54,808 nt of DNA from Caldithrix sp. GTDB taxonomy: Bacteria > KSB1 > UBA2214 > DYKH01. A program made the translations under genes and the position numbers. Below, in pieces: positions 24,211 through 34,400 of this stretch; position 1 is the stretch's first letter; the number at the start of each line of letters is the position of its first letter. The stretch spans positions 1 through 54,808 of the forward strand of contig DYKH01000004.1 in NCBI GenBank assembly GCA_020722685.1. The letters are read 5' to 3'. A model generated the notes under the pieces. It saw only the letters and a program-made list of their open reading frames with translations, was not told the origin of the DNA and did no database searches.

Positions 24211-26691
24211 ATGACAAAGATTTTTTTGATTCTTTCAATATTCATTTTGTCCGCAGTACCGTCAAAAGCAGAAGACCCCCGTCTCGATGAATTAGCCGTC
24301 GAGTTTGATGGAAAATACGGTCAGATCGAGATAGGGGGCAAGTACGCCGGGGTTGAATTTCACCGCAGTCATCCGCTGCCTTCACGAATCAGTTTTTATT
24401 ACCCCGTGGCCAACAGCATCGATTTGAGCACGGATTATTGGCGACGTTATGACTCTCAGCCGCTCTCGTTAGACCTGAGTTACAACGGCATCACCGAAGC
24501 AATCGGTAATGAGCCTTTTTCCTACGTGTATACGCCCTTTTTTGCTCGATTCAAAAGCGCGAAAGCCGGGCATCGAACCGAAATCTCGTATCATTTTTGT
24601 GAAGTCCTGCCCGTTGTAGTTCTTGAAATAAAAATACAAAACATTTCCCGAGTAGAAACGGAATTCCTTCTCACCACAAAACTGAAGAGTACCTTACGAA
24701 CTTGCCAAACCTATGCTGTGAAAAACAAAGCGAGGATTTATCTCCAACGCAAAGGCGCCGATGCGCTGGTCAATTTTGATGATTCCGAAACGGATTCTGC
24801 CCAGATTTTTCTATTAAACGCCGGAGACGTGCCTACCATGCGAAGTTTGGGAGAAAATCAATTTCAAGACGTTTTCGACCCTGTCATCCAAAATGAATAC
24901 AAAAAGCTTTTAAAGCCCGATGAGGTGTTGACGGTTATCCAGCTTATCGGCTCGTGCCGACAAAACGAGAGCAGCGCGGTTATCACCAAAGCATTGCAGG
25001 AATGGCCGCGCAGTGTTCAAACAAATGAAAAGCGCATATTGGACTATGCATTCAATCATTCGCGTTTCTCCGTCGACGATGCAGCTTTCGTACGCACGGC
25101 ACATTGGGCCAAGGCAGTGTTGGCCTCGAACATGCATTACCTTAACGGGAACATCGTCCCCATGCCTTGTCCCGCCGAGTATAACTTTTTTTTCACCCAT
25201 GATTTACTCCTGACTGACCTGGCTGGCATCTCCTTCGATGGCGATCGGGTTAAAAATGACCTACTGTTTTTGCACTCTCTAACCCAGGCGGACTCTATTC
25301 TTCCTCACGCCTATTATTGGCGGGATAACGGTTTCCAAACCGAATTCTGCGGCACCGATAATTGGAACCACCTTTGGTTCATTCTTCTGACAAGCTCCTA
25401 TCTTAAGCATACCGGCGACATCTCTACCGTCAAAATACTTTATCCCATTCTACAAAAAAGCCTTGGCATGATGCTGCAAAACAAAAGCGCCGAAGAGTTG
25501 ATGTGCGCCTTTAGGCCTGACTGGTGGGACATCGGCCATGTTTATGGCGCACGCGCGTATATTACCATCCTGATGATCCGCGCGTTGCAAGAATTTTGCT
25601 TTGTCAATTTCAAGTTGGGCTACTTCGGCCCGGAGTCGGCTTCTTACCTTCAACTCTCTGAGAAGATGCAGCATCAGCTCATCAACAAGTTGTGGGATGA
25701 AAAAGCGGGCTACTTGATCAATATGCTCGACACCACAACAGTGGATAACCATTACTATTCCGGCTCGTTGCTTGCTGCTGCATTCGACATCCTCGATCCA
25801 TCAAGATTAATAACGCTTCTCAAAAGCGCCGGGCGAGAACTCCTTGACCATGATATCGGCATCCGCAATGTCATGCCAGCGGATTTCCATAACTTGACTG
25901 ATGTGTACAAATTTCGCGACTCAGAAGCCGGCGCACCCTATCTCTACATCAATGGGGGTGTTTGGCCGCAGGGAATTGTATGGTACACGCTAGGATGGTT
26001 AGCCGCCAATGAGCCGGACACCGCTAAACGAGTTCTCAGAAAGTATCTCGCCATAGAAGGCATTGAAAACAGCCCCAATGGCCAGCCTTCGTTTTTTGAG
26101 TACCGCAACGCTGACCATCAATCCCCGCGATACGGTGAAATCGACAAGCCAAGCTTTCTTTGGGCGGGTGGAATGTACCTTCACGCATTATACCATTTAG
26201 CCGGCCTAAGGGAGAATGAGTGGAACCTGGCATTATCCTCATATTTGCCGTCTGATTGGAAGAATGTTGAATTCGATCTGCTTTTTCTCGGCACCCAAGC
26301 CAGCGTCTCCATTAAAGGTACCGGCAAGTTTTTCTCGAAGATTCTCGTTGATGCTGAACAAAGTCACTCAGCCGTTTTAGCTTTGCCGGCGCATGAAATT
26401 GTTCTGCAAAGAGGCAGACCGCAGTATCCTTACTTGGCTGAAGCCCGCTGCGTCATAAACGGTGTGAGATACGATGATCGCGCTCGCCGCCTGCAAGTGC
26501 AAGTTGCCGGCTTCCCCGGGCAACGGGTCGACTTGAAAGTTGTTTCGCCAATCGCACTTGCAGAGACGCTTGCCGATTCGCGAAAGATAAAAGACGGAAT
26601 AAGCATTTCACAGGATAACGGCATTTGGCGAATCCACGCCGAATTGCGATTGAAACAGCAACGAGAAAACGTTATCTTCTCATTCAAATGA
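24211..26691 (+). CDS. Exported (alpha/alpha)6-barrel glycoside hydrolase-like protein
   Basis: An 826-residue protein with signal peptide (MTKIFLILSIFILSAVPSKA; ATG 24211 preferred over the frame start at 24175). Residues 25-270 form a beta-sandwich; residues 280-720 are helical and read like the catalytic barrel of amylo-alpha-1,6-glucosidase, GH63, GH94 or related enzymes: HYLNGNIVPMPCPAEYNFFF, FCGTDNWNHLWFILLTSSYL, CAFRPDWWDIGH, YSGSLLAAAFD, YINGGVWPQGIVWYTLGWL, FLWAGGMYLHALYHLAG. A C-terminal beta region follows. Acidic residues suited to catalysis (for example D in RPDWWD, E in AEYN) are present but the general acid cannot be fixed without a structure. It leads the ABC transporter genes (15-bp gap to the binding protein), so it probably cleaves the glycan whose products are imported. 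Confidence 0.8.
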   Translation: MTKIFLILSIFILSAVPSKAEDPRLDELAVEFDGKYGQIEIGGKYAGVEFHRSHPLPSRISFYYPVANSIDLSTDYWRRYDSQPLSLDLSYNGITEAIGNEPFSYVYTPFFARFKSAKAGHRTEISYHFCEVLPVVVLEIKIQNISRVETEFLLTTKLKSTLRTCQTYAVKNKARIYLQRKGADALVNFDDSETDSAQIFLLNAGDVPTMRSLGENQFQDVFDPVIQNEYKKLLKPDEVLTVIQLIGSCRQNESSAVITKALQEWPRSVQTNEKRILDYAFNHSRFSVDDAAFVRTAHWAKAVLASNMHYLNGNIVPMPCPAEYNFFFTHDLLLTDLAGISFDGDRVKNDLLFLHSLTQADSILPHAYYWRDNGFQTEFCGTDNWNHLWFILLTSSYLKHTGDISTVKILYPILQKSLGMMLQNKSAEELMCAFRPDWWDIGHVYGARAYITILMIRALQEFCFVNFKLGYFGPESASYLQLSEKMQHQLINKLWDEKAGYLINMLDTTTVDNHYYSGSLLAAAFDILDPSRLITLLKSAGRELLDHDIGIRNVMPADFHNLTDVYKFRDSEAGAPYLYINGGVWPQGIVWYTLGWLAANEPDTAKRVLRKYLAIEGIENSPNGQPSFFEYRNADHQSPRYGEIDKPSFLWAGGMYLHALYHLAGLRENEWNLALSSYLPSDWKNVEFDLLFLGTQASVSIKGTGKFFSKILVDAEQSHSAVLALPAHEIVLQRGRPQYPYLAEARCVINGVRYDDRARRLQVQVAGFPGQRVDLKVVSPIALAETLADSRKIKDGISISQDNGIWRIHAELRLKQQRENVIFSFK

Positions 26692-26706
26692 TTTTCTCTG
26701 AAGTTT

Positions 26707-28014
26707 ATGCTTTCACATATCCGCAAATTGGGGCACATTGCGATTTACGCGTTCGTTTTCTTTACCGCTGCTTCCCTAAATTGTGGAAGAAAATCCAATG
26801 GCGACTTGGATCGTAAAGAGCTTACTTACTGGCCAGCCGCCAATCCGCAGGAAATCGAGCTGGCTGAGCGTGCGGCTGAGGAATGGAATGCTCATCATCC
26901 TGAAATTCCGGTGGTGGTTCAGCCCATTCCCGAAAGTCAATCTACGGAAGAAGTGTTGCTTGCTGCAATCGTCGGCAAAACCACGCCAGACGTCTGCTCC
27001 AATATTTGGCCCGGCGTGGTGGGACAGTTTGTCCGCGCCAAGGCCCTGGTGGCGCTGGATCAGTTTGCCGACTTTGATTCCTTAGTCGCTGCCCGTCTGC
27101 CCGAAGGTAAATTGGAAGAATGCTGCTACGACGATGGCCACATCTACCAGATGCCATGGAAAACGAATCCCATTATGATGGAATACAACGTTGGTCGGCT
27201 CAAAGAAGTCGGCTACGATCATCCGCCGCGCACCTACTCCGAATTCCTTGACATGGGCCAAAAGCTCACCCGCGACCGCACTGGCGATGGCTTGAACGAC
27301 CAATGGATGATGTACGTGGACATCAATGTCAAATGGTGGCTGCGCTATTTCGATTTTTACACCTTTTACCTCGCGGCGTCGAATGGCGTAACTCTGGTGA
27401 AAAGCGGTAAGGTGCTTTTTGATAATCAGGCGGCAGTGGAGGTGTTTCGCTTCTTCCGTCGCGGATTCGAGCTGGGCATCTTTCCCAAGGGCACGTTTCA
27501 AAACGACACCTTTTTGATGGAACAGGTTGCCACGCACATTACCGGCCCATGGAATATCGCGCACGTGGATAAATTCAAGCCGGATGGTTTTACCTTTGAT
27601 TACGCACCTATTCCGGTGCCGGATAACCATCAGGGCCCGGTTGTCACCTATGGCGATCCGAAAAACATAGGAATTTTTACCACCACCAAGCATCCGCAAC
27701 AGGCATGGGCGTTTGTCAAGTTTTTAGTTTCGCCCCAGCAGGACTTGTCCTTGTTGAAGATTGCCAGTCAATTGCCGATTCGCAAGAACCTGCTCAGTGA
27801 TTCGCTTTTCGGTAACTATTTTGTGGACAATCCCAAGATGGTACGCTTTGCCGAGCAAGCGGAGCACGCCCGCGGGGTGGATGCGGCTCCGGAATTGCGG
27901 GAGATTTTCGATGCTATTTCGCAGGAGTTTGAGGCGTGCTGCGTCCTGGGTCGTCGTACGCCGGAGGAGGCGATTCAACGCGCCGCGGAACGAGCGCGGG
28001 AGATTTTAGAATGA
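26707..28014 (+). CDS. ABC sugar transporter substrate-binding lipoprotein (family 1)
   Basis: A 435-residue solute-binding protein of the family 1 (MalE/UgpB) type. The signal peptide ends in lipobox S-L-N-C, lipidating Cys26. The mature part has the two-lobed fold signature blocks TYWPAANPQEIELAERAAEE, TPDVCSNIWPGVVGQFV, YQMPWKTNPIMMEYNVGRLKEVG, MITGPWN-like THITGPWNIAHVDK, and TTKHPQQAWAFVKFLVSPQ near the end. Lipid anchoring keeps it at a membrane, unusual for Proteobacteria but seen in FCB organisms. It is followed by the two permease genes. Tryptophan-rich cleft segments (WKTN, WWLRYFDFYTFYL) suit oligosaccharide binding. Confidence 0.93.
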   Translation: MLSHIRKLGHIAIYAFVFFTAASLNCGRKSNGDLDRKELTYWPAANPQEIELAERAAEEWNAHHPEIPVVVQPIPESQSTEEVLLAAIVGKTTPDVCSNIWPGVVGQFVRAKALVALDQFADFDSLVAARLPEGKLEECCYDDGHIYQMPWKTNPIMMEYNVGRLKEVGYDHPPRTYSEFLDMGQKLTRDRTGDGLNDQWMMYVDINVKWWLRYFDFYTFYLAASNGVTLVKSGKVLFDNQAAVEVFRFFRRGFELGIFPKGTFQNDTFLMEQVATHITGPWNIAHVDKFKPDGFTFDYAPIPVPDNHQGPVVTYGDPKNIGIFTTTKHPQQAWAFVKFLVSPQQDLSLLKIASQLPIRKNLLSDSLFGNYFVDNPKMVRFAEQAEHARGVDAAPELREIFDAISQEFEACCVLGRRTPEEAIQRAAERAREILE

Positions 28015-28191
28015 ACAAAGGCAAAAGAATTGCAGAGATCCTAAGACTATCACAACCGGTACGGTTTTTTACCGACCCGACAATTCAGACTTGATTGAGA
28101 TTCGCGTTGATGAGTGTTAATTCGTGGTCAATAAATTGGGCCAAGTCCACCCTGCGGATTGCGGCAAGTTGCCGCGTTATGAGATCTTGCA

Positions 28192-29061
28192 TTGAAAATT
28201 GATCGTCAAAAAAGCCAGCGCGCTGGGTACCTGCTCACGGCTCCCTATTGGCTACACTACGCCGTTTTTATGGCATATCCGCTGGTGTTTTCGCTGGTAC
28301 TGCTTTTCCATGAGTGGGACATCTACACCCCCATGCGCTGGGTGGGTTTGCACAATTTCGTCCGTCTCTTTCGCGACGAGCTATTCTTGCAGTCGATTCT
28401 CAACACCCTGCTTTTTTTGGCGATTCACATTCCATTGCAGATTGCCTTGGCGCTCTTTTTTGCCGTGCTGCTGAACCAGAAAATTCGGGCGCGCGGTTTT
28501 TTCCGTGCAGCTTATTTTATGCCGGTGGTCATCTCCGGCGTGGTGATTTCGATCCTGTGGCAGCAGCTTTATTCCCAGGAGAACGGGGTCTTGAACTTGC
28601 TTTTGGTTAAAATAGGATTTGACAAGATTCCCTGGCTCACCAGTCCGGAGTGGGCGATGCCGTCGGTTGCTATCATGGCCACCTGGAAGAACGTGGGTTT
28701 GTACATCGTGCTTTTTCTCGCCGGCTTGCAAACCATACCGCATGATCTGTACGAGGCGGCGGAGATGGATGGCGCTAACAAGTGGCAGCAGTTCTGGGGC
28801 ATCACTTTGCCCATGATCAATCCCACGATGATTTTGGTAATGATTCTGTCTACAATCGGGGGGTTTAGCCTGTTCATCGAGCCTTATGTCCTTACCGGCG
28901 GCGGCCCTATGAACCGCACTCTATCGGCCATGCTGTATATTTATAAACAGGCGTTCTATTTCAACCGCATGGGCTATGCGGCAACGCTGGGATTTTGCTT
29001 TGCGCTAATAATCCTCAGTGTGGTGTTGGTGCAGCGAAAGGTCGTGGAGCAAGAGGTATGA
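28192..29061 (+). CDS. ABC sugar transporter permease, MalF/UgpA-like
   Basis: A 289-residue inner-membrane protein with six predicted transmembrane helices. The cytoplasmic EAA loop YEAAEMDGANKWQQFWGITL (about 187-206) contacts the ATPase. It starts at TTG 28192 with a weak ribosome site; a 15-base hairpin GCGGCAA-G-TTGCCGC (28161-28175) sits 16 bases upstream and could influence translation. The gap of 177 bp after the binding protein gene and the unusual start suggest that expression is separately tuned. No malK/ugpC-like ATPase gene is in the window, so a shared ATPase encoded elsewhere is needed. Confidence 0.94.
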   Translation: MKIDRQKSQRAGYLLTAPYWLHYAVFMAYPLVFSLVLLFHEWDIYTPMRWVGLHNFVRLFRDELFLQSILNTLLFLAIHIPLQIALALFFAVLLNQKIRARGFFRAAYFMPVVISGVVISILWQQLYSQENGVLNLLLVKIGFDKIPWLTSPEWAMPSVAIMATWKNVGLYIVLFLAGLQTIPHDLYEAAEMDGANKWQQFWGITLPMINPTMILVMILSTIGGFSLFIEPYVLTGGGPMNRTLSAMLYIYKQAFYFNRMGYAATLGFCFALIILSVVLVQRKVVEQEV

Positions 29062-29167
29062 ATTATACAACTTGGGTACCGCGGATGTCGTCAGGTCAAA
29101 ATTCTACATTCCCCGATAATCCGGCAAAGGCACGTCATCCGGACTCTTTTAGTATAAAGATCAACCT

Positions 29168-29977
29168 ATGAAAAAATGGCTTCTCTACTTATTCTTGTCT
29201 TTAGGAGCAGTTGTCTTTCTCTATCCCTTTATGTGGATGCTATCCGCGACGCTAAAGCCGGAGATGGAAATTCCCAATTTTGGCTTATGGCCCTCGCGAT
29301 TTACCTCCAGCAGTTATCAACAGGTTTTTGCCAAGATTCCCATCCTCCGCGCCCTGGGCAACAGTCTGTTCGTTTCGTTGTCGATCACCGCTTCGGTGCT
29401 GTTCTTTAGCTCCATGGTCGGCTATGCTCTGTCGCGACTGCGCTTCCGAGGAAAAAATTTGATGTTTATTCTTATCATGTTCACCATGATGATTCCTTTT
29501 CAGCTTACTCTCTTGCCTTTGTACGTCCTTATGGTCAAGTTCCATTGGACGGACACCTATTGGGCATTGATCGTTCCCGGATTGATGAGCGGTTTTGGCG
29601 TGCTGCTATTCCGACAGTTCTTCCAGACCATCCCCCAGTCGCTTATCGACGCGGCGCGGGTGGACGGCCTGAATGACCTCCAGATACTTTTCAAAATCGT
29701 CTGGCCTCTATCCAAGCCGGTGTTGATCACGGTAGGCATCATTACCTTTATGAACACCTGGAACGAAGTCCTCTGGCCGCTTGTTGTCATCCGTAAGCAG
29801 ACGCTGATGACCATGCCACAAACGGTCACCATCTTTGCCGTCGGCGGGATGGCCGAAGCGCAACTGGGAGTAAAACTTGCAGCAGCAACTCTGCTGGCAT
29901 TGCCGGTGATCATAGCTTATGCCTTTTTCCAGCGATATTTCATCGAGAGCATGGCCAGTTCAGGGCTAAAAGGCTAG
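29168..29977 (+). CDS. ABC sugar transporter permease, MalG/UgpE-like
   Basis: A 269-residue inner-membrane permease with six transmembrane helices; the first is WLLYLFLSLGAVVFLYPF. The EAA loop reads IDAARVDGLNDLQILFKIVW (about 161-180). It ends FFQRYFIESMASSGLKG, the standard finish of carbohydrate uptake CUT1 family permeases. It pairs with the previous gene to form the heterodimeric channel. The 106-bp gap holds no feature I can identify. Confidence 0.95.
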   Translation: MKKWLLYLFLSLGAVVFLYPFMWMLSATLKPEMEIPNFGLWPSRFTSSSYQQVFAKIPILRALGNSLFVSLSITASVLFFSSMVGYALSRLRFRGKNLMFILIMFTMMIPFQLTLLPLYVLMVKFHWTDTYWALIVPGLMSGFGVLLFRQFFQTIPQSLIDAARVDGLNDLQILFKIVWPLSKPVLITVGIITFMNTWNEVLWPLVVIRKQTLMTMPQTVTIFAVGGMAEAQLGVKLAAATLLALPVIIAYAFFQRYFIESMASSGLKG

Positions 29978-30067
29978 ACATTGATTCCGGCAAAGCCATT
30001 ATGCCGCGAAGGCTTTTATGCCACCTAACAGCTCTGCGTTTTGGTAGGAGCTTTCAGAAAGACGTTT

Positions 30068-31309
30068 ATGTTCAAAAGAATGTCTATCTTTCCACAGTTC
30101 ATTTTTTCGGTCTTCGTCTCGACGGTCATAAATTGCGCGACGCGACCGCAGAGTTTAGTAAACTTCCAGCACCTTGATTATCTCTGTGAGGATATCGATT
30201 TCCATGGCAAATCGTGTACGATTGTGCACATCTACAGCGATGCGCCAAACTACGGTTGGATAGATGCTGCAGCGGAAGGCGTTTCGTGCGTCGATGATGT
30301 GGCGCGCGCCGCGGTTGTTTACCTGCGCGCCAGTGAGCTGAGGAATGATGCTCTCTATATTTCGCGCATACGCCGACTGCTTAATTTTGTCATGGCCATG
30401 CAAATCAGGGACGGCGAATTCTACAATTTTATCCGCAAGGATTTAAGCGTCAACCTCGAGGGGGAGACCAGCCGCAAAGCCTTCAAGTTTTGGGCGGCAC
30501 GAGGTTACTGGGCCCTGGGCGAAGGCTATCGTTTCTTTAAGGGCAAGGATTCGACCTTTGCCGCTGAGCTGCGTCACGCTTTCCGGAATTGCCTGCCACC
30601 CATAAAGTTATTGCTGGCCAATTATGGCCGCTTTGAGGTTATTCACGGGCGGCACTACCCTGCTTGGCTTATCGACGGTCATGCGAGTGACGCTACTTCC
30701 GAATTTCTCTTGGGCGCGGCTGCCTATTTACAGGCCGAAAACGATGCGGAGATTGCACAGATAGCGTCCAAGTTGGCTGAGGGTATGTTGGCCATGCAGG
30801 CGAAGGAACCGGAGCCATTAGCAGGAGCCTTTGAATCTTGGCCCGGTGTTTGGCATGCCTGGGGCAATGCACAGGTGCAGGCTCTGGCCAAACTGGCTCC
30901 CATACTCCAGCGGCCGGAACTGCTCCGCGCCGCCGAATTGAGCGCCAATACTTTTTTACGGACCATGTTGACTGAGGGCTGGCACCATGAATATGTTTTT
31001 GCCGAGAAACGTTTCAAAACTTATCCGCAGATAGCTTATGATTTCCGCACCACAGCCTTGGGATTTTTAGAGCTGTACCGAGCCACCGGAAAAGAAAAAT
31101 ATGCCGCTTTAGCCCGAAAAGCCGCCTCTTGGTTGACGGGCAGCAATGTCCTCGGCCAGCCCATGTACGATCCTGCTACTGGTCGCGGCTACGATGGCAT
31201 CGACGCCAAAGGCCTCAACCGCAACGCCGGAGCCGAGTCCACTATTGAAGCCCTGTACACATTGATAGAGATCGAATCCGAGCGAATTGTGCTCAATATG
31301 ATTAGGTAG
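30068..31309 (+). CDS. Lipoprotein with (alpha/alpha)-barrel glycosidase-like fold
   Basis: A 413-residue lipoprotein (ATG 30068 chosen; the frame opens at TTG 30041). Lipobox T-V-I-N-C gives lipidated Cys23. The mature region is helical with repeated W/Y-rich turns: YGWIDAAAEGVSCVDDVARA, FKFWAARGYWALGEGYRFF, HYPAWLIDGHASDATSEFLL, FESWPGVWHAWGNAQVQALA, YDFRTTALGFLELYRATG and NRNAGAESTIEALYTLIEIE. This is the pattern of six-hairpin glycosidases and of uncharacterised glucosaminidase/epimerase-like barrels. VDDVARA (about 84-90) recurs in such proteins, where the paired Asp could be catalytic. It follows the ABC permease by 90 bp and probably processes glycan fragments at the membrane. Confidence 0.75.
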   Translation: MFKRMSIFPQFIFSVFVSTVINCATRPQSLVNFQHLDYLCEDIDFHGKSCTIVHIYSDAPNYGWIDAAAEGVSCVDDVARAAVVYLRASELRNDALYISRIRRLLNFVMAMQIRDGEFYNFIRKDLSVNLEGETSRKAFKFWAARGYWALGEGYRFFKGKDSTFAAELRHAFRNCLPPIKLLLANYGRFEVIHGRHYPAWLIDGHASDATSEFLLGAAAYLQAENDAEIAQIASKLAEGMLAMQAKEPEPLAGAFESWPGVWHAWGNAQVQALAKLAPILQRPELLRAAELSANTFLRTMLTEGWHHEYVFAEKRFKTYPQIAYDFRTTALGFLELYRATGKEKYAALARKAASWLTGSNVLGQPMYDPATGRGYDGIDAKGLNRNAGAESTIEALYTLIEIESERIVLNMIR

Positions 31310-31414
31310 GAGGACTCTCCGAGTCCCATACTAAAATGCGTTTATTGTCGATGTCTGGAGACGTCCTCCGCAAAAAATATCCCAGAATAGACTGTCAAAA
31401 ATTGGAATGCTCTA

Positions 31415-34400
31415 ATGACTTTTCATTTTACATTATTTATCCTATTCCTTGCGGCAGCAACAGGAGTCTATGCCCAGATCCCCATTCACCTACAACAAGG
31501 GATTAACGGCTATTCCGGCTGCTCCGATGCCCACATCCTGGCGAACAAGTCGGATTGGAATACCGGCGGCGAGGACGGTCTGGAGGTGACCGGCAATGGC
31601 GGTGAGGCGGATGCCAAGCACGGGTTGATTCGTTTCGATCTTTCCTCTCTCCCAGTTGAGGTCAAGATCGATTCTGCGTGGTTGGAGCTATACTTGGTCA
31701 AGCGGCGCACGCCGCAGTCAGCGCCAAAATCCCTGGGCATTTTTCGAATCAATAGACCCTGGGACGAAGGCTCCGGCAATGATCTCGCCGGTTATGATGG
31801 ACGTCCGGTGGCCGCTGGCGAATGCTCTTGGCAGTACGCCTCCTATCCCGGCCAGCCTTGGTCCCAGAGCGGCGCCGAGGGAGTGCCTGCGGATCGCCTT
31901 GGCACCCCAGAGTATGTCCGTACTATTTCCCCTTCGGACTCATTGGGCAAGTGGTATTCATGGAACATTACCAGCTTGGTTCAATTTTGGCTCAGCCATC
32001 CGGATAGTAACTTTGGTCTCCTCCTGCGCGAGCCGTCGGTCTCCCCGGCAACGGGCATTCTTAATTTCGCCTCCGGCGAGTACACTACCGAAACCTTGCG
32101 GCCAAAACTGACGCTTTGGCAAAGCAACTTGCCAGCTACAGTAGCTGGCACACTTATCGTTAGCAACACGGCCACAAGCATTTCAGTCAAATTGCCATAT
32201 TCCGGAGATGTCAATAATAACGGCTCTGCCGAAGCAGCCCTGGCCCGTGCGGGCGAAGCTCAGTGGGGAACAAAGGTCACTATGACGAAGAGTTCTTTTT
32301 ATTACGAACATACTTTTTCCGGGCTGACTCAGGGTTCGTACCATGTACGAGTTTGGCTTTACGATCCCGATGGCGTTCAGGGCACGGCAGTACAAACGAG
32401 AGCCAACATCGAGCTGACTCCCGAGTCTGTTAAAATCGGCGAGCTGTTCACCAGTTTGAGTTCCGACAATGCGGTGAATGTCAGCCTGACGTTCTACCAT
32501 GATTCCAATGGCAATGCGGCAGCTTGGCTCCAGCACAAGCGCGCGGACTCGACCTTTTGGCTCGATGACGGCGAGATGGGCCGGCTGCCTGATCATTTTG
32601 AGAAGGTTCTTACCGGTTTAACAAGCGGACAGCGTTACGACATACGGGTGACGGCACGCGATCCGGATGGCGTGGAAGGCGACAGTATGCGAAGCACGCA
32701 GATCTATCTGCCATTGAGTACCGAGCAAGTGCGCATTCTTGACGCAGGCCAAAAGAGCTTTACCGTCGAATCAGGGAATTACATCGTGACCTTTGATTCA
32801 ACGTCCACGGCTAACTTCCTTTGGCTTTATCCTAAGAACTGGTTCAAAGGCGCACTCAGCTCAACAATAGTCACCGGACTGGACTTTAATCCTTTTGACC
32901 CAACTAAGATAGCCAACCTCCAGGTCGCGGACGAGCAAGAACTGATTACCGTGCTGCTGACCGGCGTCAACGAAGGATTAGAATATTCCATTACACTGGA
33001 CTTTTTCAAAGTCCATCCCGGTCTTCTGCGCTGGCGCTGCCAATTGCAGAATGCCGCAGCCTTTGCAGTAAAAAGTGGTCAGCCTGAGATTCGTTATTAC
33101 GACCGAGAGCTGCACCGTGAGGTCAGCTCCTCGGTGGAAATTTATGCCGAACAGCAGCCCTATGCAGCGGGAATTGCTTACGGCTATGATCCCTTCGCCA
33201 CCAAAGGGACGATTCTTTATTTTGCTAATTTCACTTCCCTCAATGACTACTTTGCCCTGCAACACGTTAGCCCCGAACGTTGTGTGAGCATGAATAGCGC
33301 CATGCTTGGATTTCAGCGGCCGAGTAGTAATAGAATCCTGCGCAACGAGCCGACTCTTATCACGGATGCCTTTGTTTACCTTCAAGTCAACAAACCGCCG
33401 ACAGAAGTTGAACAGGCCAGGCGTTTTTTAATACAATTGGCGACGATTTACCAATACCTGCAAAAACCGCAGAATGAAGCGCACGACTGGCATTCCATAG
33501 CGCAAAAGCTTTTGGATGATCTGAAGGACGAACGCTGTCTTGTCACTGTCAAAGGTAATGAATACCTGAGAACCTACGTTGACGTTCCACGGCTTAACAC
33601 GGCCGAGGCCATTACTCAGTTGGATGTCATCGAAGGGATACGCCGTTTTGAACGTGTCTTCGGTAACGTTTCGGACACGGACGATTACCTCTCCAATAAT
33701 CTGTACAACTTTTACAATCTTACTCACCGCACTATCGTCAACGATGTGCCTAATGAAGGTGTTCAAGAGGGGGATAGCTGGTACGCCATTCATCTGCATC
33801 TCGGTTTGGCTTCGCTGGCCAAAATGGGCGATGAGGTATCCCGGACGCTGTTCTTTCTCTCCCTACCCAAGCTCATGGAGTTTGCCAAAGCGGTCAATTA
33901 TCAATTCCCAGTGTTTTTCAACTATGGCGATAATTCCGCCATTTCCGGTCGTGAGCCAGACGCCACCGGGGGATACCTTTATCTGATGCTGGACGCTTAC
34001 GACCTCAGCCGCGATCTCAAGTATTTGGACGAAGCCAAAATGGCTGCCGAACAAATCGCCGGCCACGGTTTTAACTTCCTGTATGAAACGCATATCACTG
34101 CCGCCACCTGTGCCGGACTGGCGCGGTTGTACCACTTAACCGGTGACTCGCACTATCTTGAGAAGAGTTATATGCCGCTGGCAAATATTTTACTGGTCGC
34201 CTGGCTCTGGGAATGCAATTATGGCTATGCCGAGCACTACCCGACTTTCTTTGGCCTCAGTCCTATGGCGGGCGCCGGCGTTATTACCATGATGGAGCAT
34301 CACCATGCGCTAAAATACCTCCGTGAATATAGACAATTGGTGGGCAGCCAGCTTTCTCCGGAAATTGTTACAATGCTGGATGATTTTGACTCTTACACTC

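Noticed and set aside
31003..31020. AAACGTTT-containing site inside the lipoprotein glycosidase gene as LacI operator
   Set aside because: It lies within coding sequence, lacks the flanking symmetry of O1 and has no promoter nearby.
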